From: Pyrrhosoma nymphula
Lineage: Eukaryota; Arthropoda; Insecta; Odonata; Coenagrionidae
Length of the DNA stretch: 64,000 nucleotides
Reading direction: 5' to 3'
NCBI GenBank assembly: GCA_963573305.1
Contig: OY754329.1
Span: 131,303,422-131,367,421, forward strand
The position numbers and the translations under genes are program-made. Position 1 is the stretch's first letter. The number at the start of each line of letters is the position of its first letter. The notes beneath the pieces are model-generated. The model saw nothing but the letters and a program-made list of their open reading frames with translations, had not been told where the DNA came from and ran no database searches. Positions 46,701 to 54,014 of this stretch are shown here, piece by piece.

Positions 46701-49700
46701 TAAGATATTGCAACAGGCACTTACCAACATAGGATACTACACTTATATACAAGTACATACTTTTGATAGCCTCATTTGCTCTGATTTTGCATTACTATAA
46801 TATCTTTCTGTAAGTTTTTAGTGTGTCCACTAGAAACAGAAATTGTGCATTTAGTGAAGAAGTTAACATTTCTGTCCTTAGTCTATCAGTTTGCATAGTA
46901 TTTTTATAATTAATGAGGTTTTGTTGCTGTTTTATTAACATGTGACCACATCATGCTGATGCATTCTTCATTTTGACATTTCCTTCAACTCCCAGGATCT
47001 CTGTTCTGATTGTTTGACTAAGCTATTCTTAAAATTAATTCATTCACGTGATCCACAGCCGTAATCTATCCCATCTAAAACAGCATATATTTTTAGGCAA
47101 GTTGCTCGAAAAGTATTTCGGCAAGGGGTTAATATTTTGATATCATTGGAACGATGAGTGTTTTGCTTTAAAATGAGGTCAAATACATCAAATTCTAGGT
47201 GAAGCAATATCTCCCTCAAACCAACTTAAAATGACTCCCCCAGTTAACCCTTTCGAGACGGCGGAATTCTCTCCTATGCATGTCTTCTGAACTGAGTACC
47301 AAGAGACTCTTCCTCCCTCTCTGTATAGACCATTTTTGTAAGGCATCTGTGGAGAAAGTTATCGCAGGTATGCACTTACACTCAGCTCCTACCTTTTTCG
47401 ACCAATCTTCGCGGGGACCTTGCCATTAGCTGGGAGTTCGGGGGCAGTTATGCTCAACCCGTGGCAGGTTTACAATTTACCAAGCGGCATGGATTCACAG
47501 TCAACTAGTTGTTAATTTATTGGTTTTACTGCATGTATATTAGTCGCTTGCTCTCAAATTGTAGACTTTGAAATGAATTACTCGTTTTTTATTGTGCATT
47601 TACAAATTTTAAACGAAATTCTATCATCAATATTAACGGATTTATTGCGAAAACCAATTCCAATGCAAAAAACCTTGACTCATATCTTGAAATCAAGATA
47701 TCAGTTAATATTGATGGTAGATTTACGCTTAAAAATAGTAAACACCCATCATAAAACATGGAGCTCAATTCTGATTTTATATTTTTGGAGAAAGCAACAA
47801 ATATTTATTTAGCAAAATCAATGAACAAACTATCACATGACCGCGGACCCTTGCCGCAAAGAGGGTGCTAATGCGAGGAAGGGTCCAGGTACCTGCTCCC
47901 GGATTCCGAGGGAAAGGCCTGACCCCCGATGCGTTGAGTCCCGAAACGTAGAAGCTGTGTACCTGCGAGCGCCAGAAAGGGGGGAAAGCATATCGTCGCC
48001 AATATGCGACGTTCGTTCGTTTGCGTAGGAAAATCTCCGTCGCATATTTCCGACGTTCGTAGCGAAAGGGTTAAAGTGCTGATACAGGAGATGTCACTTT
48101 GGCAATTCAGATGAGGGTGTTTTTAAATTGAGGGCGCACCCATATAAATGTCGCTAAATTTGATACACCCGTGTGAAAAAGTTGTTTCTTTCATTCCAAA
48201 GTTACTATAGAAAGCAAGAACTTACGATAATGCAACACACTGAAAAGGTAAAATCAAAACCTTAGTTACTCTAATCCATCTTTTCAAAATTCAGCTGTTC
48301 GCGCGCTTGGCGCTAATCATTTATTTTGATATCCTCCCTCGGGCTGTGCTGCCTTCAGTTTAAAGTACAGATTAAGATGCCAGCTTTACTTAAATGAATT
48401 CTTACATCAAGTGAGCCTTTAAATAGATCTAAAATGTAGGTAGACATGGCATCATATTTTCGAAAAACTACGGTACCTTTTATCTTGGACCTTTCCTGGG
48501 GGGATATTCTTTATGTTCTCGGAATTTCCGAGCCTCGAAAGTGACGAAATTTTGACGTCACAGCCTCTAAAATGTCAAATAGGGCCATTCAATAGTTGCG
48601 ATTTGTCGGGGGCTGTGACGTCAAATCCACGGATTTTCCGAGGTTCGACTGCGTCGAGTCCTTACTGAATAAGGCCCCTGCTCAGAAAAATATCCAGAAA
48701 TAGCGTTACTCGAATTGTGTGCGCGTGCCGGAATAGCGCCCATTTCCTGTTCCTTCTCCCTCACCGTGTGTACATATGACGACAGCGCTCCCAGGAAGTG
48801 ACGTCACCGAAGGTGAGATTGGGTCACTCGGACGGTCCGTGCTTGAATCGACCCCACCGCAATTACGTCCCCGTTGTTTCTTGACCCCAGGTGACCCCTG
48901 TGACCGCTAGCCGAAGGAGCGAGTTCCGTTCCTCTGCTGATTCGCACACTCACGTTCTCAACGTATCTTTTAAAGACATCGGAAAAAAGAGCTAACGCGA
49001 AAATGCGCGAAACTTAAGCTACGTTTTCATGCATCCGAATTTGCATTACCGGACACTTCTGAACCAATCAGAAGTGAGATCTTCAACGCGGGATGCGTTG
49101 CCGTTGGATTTGCCCATTTTTCAACTTTGTGAGTGCTTGCGTCACCGGAGCTGCGCCAAGGAGTCAGAACCGACGCTTTCTGCCTATCAATTCTTGGTAA
49201 CTTTTTAATTCAAAATTTATTAAAATGTGAACTCAATGACCCAAGATTACCGCTCCAGCGACCTTAAGGACTGTGGTCGGATAGGAGGGGAAACCTCGTA
49301 CCTACTGGCACCTTTCGTTATGAACAGGCTAATACTGACGCCAGGTTTCTCTCCATTCTATCTCTATTCCCTATAAATCCTACACTTGCCAAACTACGCG
49401 TGTTGTCAAGCACACCGGCGCACTGTAACTGTTCTCGAGTTTTCCATCTGGCTAAAGGCTTCATGCTGGCCAACGTTTCGACGTCCGACTTGAACATCAT
49501 CTTAAGAATAGTTTGAGTCAACTTCCCTGTCCTGAAAGACATGTCCTAGTCGGACGTCGAAAGTTTGGCATGCATGTAGCCTTTTTAACCCGGAGGGATA
49601 CCCGAGATCAGTTCATGCGTCGAATCCGCCGGGAAAGTACGAGATCTTCACTCGGAAATGAGGGCGCGAGTAACCTCAGTCGCAAATAATATCAGCAGTG

Positions 49701-52700
49701 AGTTTGGCTCCCCTAATTAATACCACTCACCAGGCTTGGGTGCCATCCATGTTCATCCGAGTATCAAGGAGGATTCACTGCGACTTATAGTGAGTCAATA
49801 TAAATACAAAATTCCGCCTTTCCATATTTTATTGTTAAAAAATACTGCTTTCGCAGGATATCATCCATTAGCTTTTTCAAAACAAAATTAAGGTGAAAAT
49901 ATGAATATTAGTTTATGACTATATTTTTATTGAACTCCTTTTTCCCGCTACAAGAGACTGCAGCACCAATTCAATTAAATAAACACATTTTGACTCCAAT
50001 TACTTATGTAATTTGTTGGTATGTTGTACTAAAATCCCAAGTGGAAAGGTGCCTAAATTTATTTATCATTCGATTAACTGGGAGAATTTGCCTCTTAAAA
50101 ATCATTTTTCTCGCTAAATTGGCATTTATATCAGATGTAAAAATACTCTCTTTTCCTCACTTTTCCTCCATTTTCGCATTAAAAACCATATAATTTCATC
50201 TTGAATTTTCTAAATAAATAGTGTGGAAAGTTATAATTGTTTTGTTCATTTCAAACAAATGATACTATTTTCTGTAATTTAGCCAGGATATCAATAAAAT
50301 GATAGTTAAGTCGTTCTACGGTGGAAGCCCCTTAAGTGCGGGTTGCTGACGCAGGGTTTCATCCTTTCGTTGTCCATTCCCAACAAACCCTACAGTTACA
50401 GAGTTAGCAGTAAAAACAGGCAACATGGAAATTAGCTCCATCATCATCATCATAGTGTAATCTTACGTCCACTTGAGATGGGACCCGCGAGGTGATTACT
50501 ATGCAGAGATCAATTTCATGTGGTGATCTCACAAAACGATTTACGTCGTCTAATATAATAGGCACCGCTATCAATCAATTATAATTTTTTTTTTGGAAGA
50601 CGCAATGCAACATGTGTAGGTACAATGCCTCAGTAAAAGAATAAACTGGGGAGAAAGTGAGCAGGTGACCATAATTTCTACCAAGATTTGCTTCAACATG
50701 TAAGGAGAGGACGTAAACACGCCGTATCTGATTTATGAAATTATTGGCCGAGAAAATCATGATAACCTTTTGGAACTAAACGACGAGGAAGTGGATTGGG
50801 GATCGGAGAATAATTTGAGGTCAAGCGTAAGGCGAATTTCACGTCTTAAGTTCTCGGTACTCATAGCGCTAAACGTTGCGGCTGCCTCTGGCCACCACCA
50901 CCAGCTGTCGCTCTTTTCAGCGGAGGGCATGCGGTCCGTGGCGAATCGCTGCGCCTTTCAATTGAATGGGACTCTCGCCGGGGCGGCCTCGTGAGGATGA
51001 AAGGAATTCCTCGGAGTCTTCCCGCCGCGAGATCGTTTCGCCTCTCGAACGTTTTGTGTGAAATCGAATCGCTTGTGTCATCGGGCGAAGCGGAGAAATC
51101 GCTTGTTTAACGCCTCAAGTCAGCCGCACCCCCACCCGTTGACTGACAATCACTCGCCCTTTGTTTACGTCGAGGGAGAGTTTTCCTTTTCAAGCACGTA
51201 GCTGCGAGTGGGAACGGTAGGGGTGGAATGATTAAAGAACTCGAGTGCGACAAGAGTTGAATTTTTAAAATTTTCATACCTTGCGATGATCCTTACCCTG
51301 ACTTTTTACTTCGACAAACAAATATTATTATAATAGCGAAATATTTTTTTTGAGGTGGGAGATTATAACGTGAGAAAATTATTCCTTTGAAAACCATGTA
51401 CGTGACGTGATTTTTTCTCCAAGTGTATGATTTGGGTGAGAAGAGCAAGAGTAGTTCATGATTTAGAATGATTTTTTGTTGATAAGTATTCTTTCAAAAG
51501 GAATGACCTAAAGACGACTCGAAAATGAAGATTTCGAGCGTATCCAAAAGTGGCACTTTCCTACGGGGTCCTCTTTAGGCTCATAGGGATGTGAATGCAA
51601 ATTAAAGTGGTAGCGAAACATTGAGGCAGTTGCGCAGAAGGGTTGTTTCTGTGGATGAGCCCATTCCTTAAGAACTGGCTCCACACGAGTGGAGTAAGGT
51701 TGTCTCCGCGTTTTACTATCACGATTCCCAAGGTCGCAAACCTTCATCACCAACTTAAAAATGCTCAATCAATGACTCACATCACCTTTCTTGCTATATA
51801 GAGCTCTCAATATAATTGCTTGAATTAGCTTCTCCAATTGTTTGCGAACAATACAGCGTTTTTATTATACATCTTTGTTTGGATCGTAAACATTGTCGAG
51901 GAACGCATCGCAATTTCCCTCCCTCTCGAGTTAAATGCGGTTATGTTGGTTGCGTTGCTTACCATGTGCCGTCCTCTCTCCTCCGCACCTTAGCGACAGC
52001 CACAGGCGACTACTAAAAAGTCTCATTACAGCTATATGTCATACAGTTTTCTCCTTTAAAGTAGTTTGAGCGAGATTTCACTTAATATAAAATTCGATGA
52101 ATTTGGCCCCCTTATAAAGAAAAAGACCTCATATTTCCAATGATAACAAAATATCAGCCACTTACCACTATTCTTTTCGAGATCAATTCAATTCAATAAA
52201 ATAATCTACCGGTTACAGGCAGGTTTAAATAAGGCCTGAAAAAATTCTTAAGACATAAGCGTGCAGGGCTCTGCCAATAAATTTGCCAAAAATACTAGTA
52301 ATTTTCCATGGGAGATGGTACGAGTATGCACTCCACATAGAATATTTAAATTTTGAGGAATTCACAGCGCATAGATTTCGTCATTAATTTCACGGTTTTT
52401 AGTTTGTATTAATTCTAAACTATTTTTAAAAATAAATCAATTACATACCGCAGTAATTTCTACAAAATTCCAAAAAAATCTCCGTTTGTGGAGCGTTTTC
52501 AGCACACAGCGTGAAATGGATTGAATAACAGTTAGTGGCACATTTAGTTTTCCCCTGAGAATTCTAGTGGTATAAAAATAAAACAATATTTTTTTGCCAT
52601 TAATATCACAACATTTACTTCATGCTTCTTGCAGTTGCATACATTTCAAAATCAAATTCGAATTTGGCCTCCATTATGACCAGGGAAATATCTGGCTCAA

Positions 52701-53003
52701 ACTACCTTCGTCGATGAGCATAAACATAGCGAGCGTCCCGATCACTCACCTGGTCCGTGTAGACGAAAGCCTCGCAAATGGAGAGTGCGCTTGGGGGCAC
52801 GGGGGCAATGGGTGAAGGCGGCGCCCCTGAGGCCACCTCCAGGTGCACGGAGACGAACGCGCCGGGCATCGGCGGGTTGCACGGCAGGAACAGCGGCTTG
52901 CCCTCCTCCAGGTGGCCCGTGAAGCGGTTGCACACGGGGTTCGAACCCAGATCCGGACGCTGGTTACCAACCCTCACCACGATGGTCCCCGGGCTGTTCT
53001 TGC
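31223..53003 (-). CDS. fw: furrowed-like transmembrane lectin/CCP receptor (gene span, 5' end missing)
   Basis: Nine exons were assembled by hand: 53003-52750, 42037-41826, 41224-41013, 40224-40045, 38817-38638, 38490-38308, 37201-36692, 35160-35079 and 31700-31223. Every intron starts GT and ends AG, and all eight junction phases match, giving about 762 residues and a stop codon. The domain order is second half of a fucolectin-type FTP domain, C-type lectin domain, three CCP modules, Pro/acidic stalk, one membrane segment, cytoplasmic tail. This is the layout of Furrowed, an insect selectin-like cell-surface receptor known in Drosophila from eye and bristle phenotypes and planar polarity. 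It should act at the plasma membrane as an adhesion or recognition protein. From memory, Drosophila Furrowed is described with more CCP modules than the three found here. The signal peptide, the first FTP half and the promoter were not found between 53.0 and 64 kb. Family assignment is strong; orthology rests on domain order and recognised tail motifs, not on a search. Confidence 0.88.
31701..35078 (-). other. fw intron (membrane exon to tail exon)
   Basis: GT-AG intron of 3.4 kb with two plus one phase. It is AT-rich except for 33,240-33,540, where open frames exist on both strands. These are not needed for the reading frame. Confidence 0.75.
35079..35160 (-). CDS. fw: fw exon: transmembrane segment
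   Basis: This small 82-base exon has acceptor TTTCCCATAG and donor AG|GTAAGA. It encodes an uncharged stretch (AIIALGVFGGFVFLAAII, then TTIVIIV) of about 25 residues followed by Lys-Arg. This is a single-pass membrane anchor with a basic stop-transfer signal on the cytoplasmic side, so the N-terminal domains face outside. The phases fit both neighbours exactly (one base plus two upstream, two plus one downstream), which supports direct splicing to the tail exon at 31700. Confidence 0.87.
35650..36269. mobile_element. TTAA-flanked non-coding element in fw intron (piggyBac-like)
   Basis: The left end is TTAACCCTTAAGCTGCTGCA and the right end, reverse-complemented, is CTAACCCTTAGGCTGCGGG. Inverted CCCTTA/GCTGC ends next to TTAA resemble piggyBac termini. 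The right TTAA is changed to TTAG. Neither strand encodes a recognisable transposase. It sits between the transmembrane and stalk exons. Confidence 0.45.
36692..37201 (-). CDS. fw: fw exon: Pro-rich and acidic juxtamembrane stalk
   Basis: This exon encodes about 169 residues without cysteines. It starts EKVPSVVIPG, continues through a Pro/Arg/Thr-rich part (RPSRPPPGTPSGTTDTR, PPTNLKPPMAP), then an acidic run (TEEEEIEAEVEEELL), and ends in a Ser/Pro-rich part before DGGPKLNL. It is low-complexity and probably disordered, lying outside the cell between CCP3 and the membrane. The acceptor (GAATGATAG|TG) has a weak pyrimidine tract, so the exact 5' boundary is less certain than the others, but the phase fits CCP3. 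The donor is G|GTAAGA, and its last base starts the Gly codon of the transmembrane exon. Confidence 0.8.
37202..38307 (-). other. fw intron (CCP3 to stalk)
   Basis: GT-AG intron of 1.1 kb. AT-rich, with no further CCP module or transposon seen. Confidence 0.75.
38308..38490 (-). CDS. fw: fw exon: CCP/sushi module 3
   Basis: This is a single-exon CCP module. Cysteines lie in SRCGNPPS, TYSCKYR, QLVCLKTG and PPTCQ. The acceptor is TTTCTTACAG and the donor G|GTAAAC. It contains two N-glycosylation sequons (NGT and NTT). The tryptophan near the fourth cysteine is replaced (QYDKQPPTC). This is the last folded extracellular module before the stalk, and its final single base completes a Val codon with the next exon. 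Confidence 0.87.
38638..38817 (-). CDS. fw: fw exon: CCP/sushi module 2
   Basis: This is a single-exon CCP module with cysteines in IECGYP, VYSCLDG, QLICDVDERW and PPRCQ. The conserved tryptophan is present (ERWNGPPPRC), making this the most canonical of the three modules. The acceptor is TTGATACAG and the donor C|GTAAGTA. The length and phase are identical to module 1. Only 147 bases of intron separate it from module 3. Confidence 0.88.
38930..38998 (+). repeat. short tandem repeat in fw intron
   Basis: CCCCTTTAGTAGGATTTAAA is repeated twice, with a third partial CAGTAGGATTTAAA. The block is flanked by duplicated AATAATTTATGA. Confidence 0.5.
39039..39284. mobile_element. piggyBac-like MITE in fw intron
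   Basis: TTAA (39039-39042) and TTAA (39281-39284) flank 238 bases whose ends are inverted: CCCTTTCACTGCTA on the left and, reverse-complemented, CCTTTTCACTGCTAACA on the right. The inside has two or three diverged units with a CATATATGC/GTG core and GGAGCAGTGCCA. It has no coding capacity. It lies between CCP2 and CCP1. Confidence 0.65.
40045..40224 (-). CDS. fw: fw exon: CCP/sushi module 1
   Basis: This 180-base exon encodes a single CCP module, with acceptor TTTTTTAG and donor C|GTAAGT. Four cysteines are in the expected order (KTCGKP, DYTCDPG, SRTCLP, PPVCK), which would form the 1-3 and 2-4 disulfides of the fold. The tryptophan usual between the last two cysteines is absent; the stretch reads GFYNEFPPVC. 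The exon begins with two bases and ends with one, the symmetric phase that lets CCP exons duplicate without a frame change. Confidence 0.87.
40414..40602. mobile_element. MITE with 28-base terminal inverted repeats
   Basis: The left end is ACCGTATTTGACAGCATATA, and the right end, reverse-complemented, is ACTGTATTTGATGGCATATA, followed on both by diverged AAGACGCAC-type sequence. The inside has mirrored CCCCCATTT and GGGGGTGA blocks. It is about 188 bases and non-coding, in the intron between the lectin and CCP1 exons. Superfamily undetermined. Confidence 0.55.
41013..41224 (-). CDS. fw: fw exon: C-type lectin domain, second half
   Basis: This exon encodes about 71 residues. It opens NDKNGQYWMGAVRD and runs through NNWKWSTSG, SFWNLPGGGEDC, GWLWSDTSC and NFICQH, so the WMGA core strand and the last three structural cysteines are present. 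The usual calcium/sugar motif (EPN or QPD) is replaced by LPG before GEDC, and the WND motif reads WSD. Calcium-dependent mannose- or galactose-type binding therefore looks altered or lost, although the fold is kept. The donor is C|GTAAGT. The acceptor (TTACTGCAAG|G) has a moderate pyrimidine tract. The exon joins to the first CCP module with one base plus two. Confidence 0.88.
41225..41825 (-). other. fw intron (within lectin domain)
   Basis: A 0.6 kb AT-rich GT-AG intron that splits the lectin domain after two bases of an Arg codon. Nothing else was seen in it. Confidence 0.75.
41826..42037 (-). CDS. fw: fw exon: C-type lectin domain, first half
   Basis: This exon encodes about 70 residues, with acceptor ATATTTTAG|GCC and donor CAG|GTGAGT. 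The translation opens ALPIERCPQFRDAPPG, followed by GKCYAFHSQQPANFRDALAFC and ending SWELWRRHR. This gives the extra N-terminal cysteine pair of long-form C-type lectins and the first core cysteine in AFC. It starts in phase 0, matching the FTP exon, and ends after two bases of an Arg codon that is completed by the next exon. The ALPIERCPQF linker directly following the FTP domain is the junction I associate with Furrowed proteins. Start methionines are irrelevant here because this is an internal exon. Confidence 0.88.
42990..43137 (-). repeat. dispersed repeat, copy 2
   Basis: Reverse complement: GGGGCGGCTCCAGACCAGAG, TTGGGGAATGGAATACC, CCGGAAATTCGTAACAAACT and GCGCAAAATGG. It matches 27147-27290 with an extra GC-rich segment. 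It lies in the large fw intron. Confidence 0.55.
46275..46305 (-). ncRNA. hammerhead-like motif, minus strand (fw transcript sense)
   Basis: CTGACGA, extra T, helix II GGTGT-TGT-ACACT, GAAA, CCG, GTC. This is the best helix I candidate in the window: four pairs including two wobbles can form directly next to the core. It lies in the strand that is transcribed as fw pre-mRNA. Confidence 0.6.
46318..46348 (+). ncRNA. hammerhead-like motif, plus strand
   Basis: CTGATGA (46318-46324), extra T, helix II GGTGT-TGT-ACACT, GAAA (46339-46342), CCG, GTC. It is the mirror copy of the minus-strand motif. Helix III would be ACCGGU, palindromic and without a loop. Confidence 0.6.
47053..47222 (+). repeat. 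dispersed repeat copy B (uninterrupted)
   Basis: This is the same 170-base unit as 46171-46570 without the insertion, in direct orientation 0.88 kb away inside the large fw intron. It ends where the piggyBac-like element at 47244 begins. Confidence 0.7.
47244..48074. mobile_element. piggyBac-like non-autonomous element in fw intron
   Basis: TTAA at 47244-47247 and 48071-48074 flank 823 bases with inverted ends CCCTTTCG. Beyond this the ends stay loosely similar (ACGGCGGAA on the left, ACGTCGGAAA on the right, reverse-complemented). No transposase was found. The right third is GC-rich and contains repeats of the ATATGCGACG type (48003 and 48043). Confidence 0.5.
48553..48806. promoter_or_regulatory. 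cluster of three TGACGTCA palindromes (CRE-type)
   Basis: Perfect TGACGTCA lies at 48553-48560, 48616-48623 and 48799-48806. The first two are arms of an inverted repeat (TTGACGTCACAGCC and GGCTGTGACGTCAA). TGACGTCA is the CREB/ATF consensus. The location is the large fw intron; regulatory use is inference. Confidence 0.35.
49472..49506 (-). ncRNA. decayed hammerhead-like motif
   Basis: Minus strand: CTTAAGA in place of CUGANGA, extra T, helix II GATGT...ACGTC, GAAA, CGTT. The essential G of the first box is changed, so it should be inactive. A partly matching inverted copy follows on the plus strand (about 49531-49575: CCTGAAAGA, GGACGTC, GAAAGTTT). Together they look like an old PLE terminus inside the fw intron. 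Confidence 0.45.
52070..52420 (+). repeat. direct repeat copy 1, downstream side of FTP exon
   Basis: It shares AACAAAATATCAGCCA, TTTCCATTAAT-like and CCATGGGAGATGGTACGAGT, GCATAGAT, CGTCAT(A)AATTT and TAGTTTGTAT with 53260-54010. The similarity is interrupted in the middle. Intronic and non-coding. Confidence 0.55.
52750..53003 (-). CDS. fw: fw exon: C-terminal half of fucolectin-type (FTP) domain
   Basis: This exon encodes about 84 residues. The acceptor follows a pyrimidine tract (TTCACTCCACCAG) and the donor is CAG|GTGAGT. The translation has the FTP pattern: a VVRVGNQ strand, then NPVCNRFTG, then a Cys in LPCNPPMPG, then SICEAFVYTD, so three of the family cysteines are visible. FTP domains are beta-sandwich sugar-binding folds found in fucolectins and tachylectin-4. 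The exon begins with two bases of a split codon, so at least one upstream exon with the first half of the domain is required and was not seen. It ends in phase 0 and joins cleanly to the lectin exon at 42037. The exon is much more GC-rich than the surrounding intron. The Pro-rich loop (GAPPSPIAPVPPS) is longer than I would expect in a typical FTP domain. Confidence 0.87.
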
Positions 53004-53254
53004 CTGGTGGAGTGAAGAAAAAAAATCCAGTTATTTTAAGAGCAGTAAAATGCAGCGCGGGCAGTCAAACAATGCAATTTTATCATTCATCGTCATTGGT
53101 CATTCAATCCTAAGATTGGTTGGCTGCAGTTCTCCATTCGAACCAGTACTGCTTTATTCCTATTCAGCTCTTCTGATTGGTATCCCGTTTTACACGGCCC
53201 ACGCATTTGTCCCACGGTCCTCTTCAAGAGGATTTTGATAGTTTGAGTGAAATA

Positions 53255-54012
53255 CCGCTTCACATAAAGTTAAATTAATTTGGCTTCATAATAAATAAAA
53301 AGATCTCAAATTTCCATTAATAACAAAATATCAGCCAATGGGGGATCATCATTCGTATGCTTTTTCGATATGACCGTTGAAATCAAATTTGCAATGGTTT
53401 TCATAAACATTTACGAAGTTGCTTCGAAAAATTATGGCCTGGTAACCAAATAACTAACCGTAGAAGGTTGCATTTTTTCTGTTTCCGTAAAACGACCTCT
53501 GAAGTAATTTCATCAATAGATCGAGCCCGTGGCTCGATTCCCGGTGAAAACTAACATTTTTAAAAAGTATTTTATAAATCTTTATACTGTTGTATTTCCA
53601 TTTGGAGAAGAGGACATCTTCACAAAAGCCTTTTCAAGGCATCTTTTAGAATGTATCGGGAAGAAGAGGGAAGAAGCGTTGGATGAAATTACGTCACGGC
53701 CGTTATGGGAAGGTTGCCCGTCCATTCAACTTTAGACTCCTATATCTCTGGCGATTTTTGGGACCTTTATGAGATGATTTGCAAATGACCATTTGTCATG
53801 GTCCCCTGCACGATAAAGTAAAAGGTAAAAATCGTGATAAACCCCCATTACATCTATGCTCTCCGAGATATTAGCCAAAAAATACCAGCCATTCTCCATG
53901 GGAAATGGTACACGTATGCCCTGCAGAGAAATTTAATTTTTTAAAATCCTTAGGAATTTCTAATGCATAGATCCCGTCATAAATTTAACAGTACATAGTT
54001 TGTATGATTTTC
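53255..54012 (+). repeat. direct repeat copy 2, upstream side of FTP exon
   Basis: This is the partner of 52070-52420, with about 400 extra bases between the two matching parts (53340-53870). Matching blocks include AACAAAATATCAGCCA (53323-53338) and CCATGGGAAATGGTACACGT. No second FTP exon was seen inside. Confidence 0.55.
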
Positions 54013-54014
54013 AT

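Larger units (their letters stand above)
42038..52749 (-). other. fw large intron (FTP to lectin domain)
   Basis: A 10.7 kb GT-AG intron between phase-0 boundaries. It holds a TTAA CCCTTAGGGG piggyBac-like end at 42,530 without a partner, a poly-G tract near 42,697, the dispersed repeat at 42,990, GC-rich blocks at 43.7-44.0 and 50.8-51.2 kb, the palindromic PLE unit, the piggyBac-like element at 47.2 kb, the CRE-like cluster and the decayed PLE terminus at 49.5 kb. No further exon was recognised. Confidence 0.75.

Noticed and set aside
52936..52950. GGTTCGAACCC as a tRNA B box
   Set aside because: It is inside the FTP coding exon and no A box or cloverleaf surrounds it.
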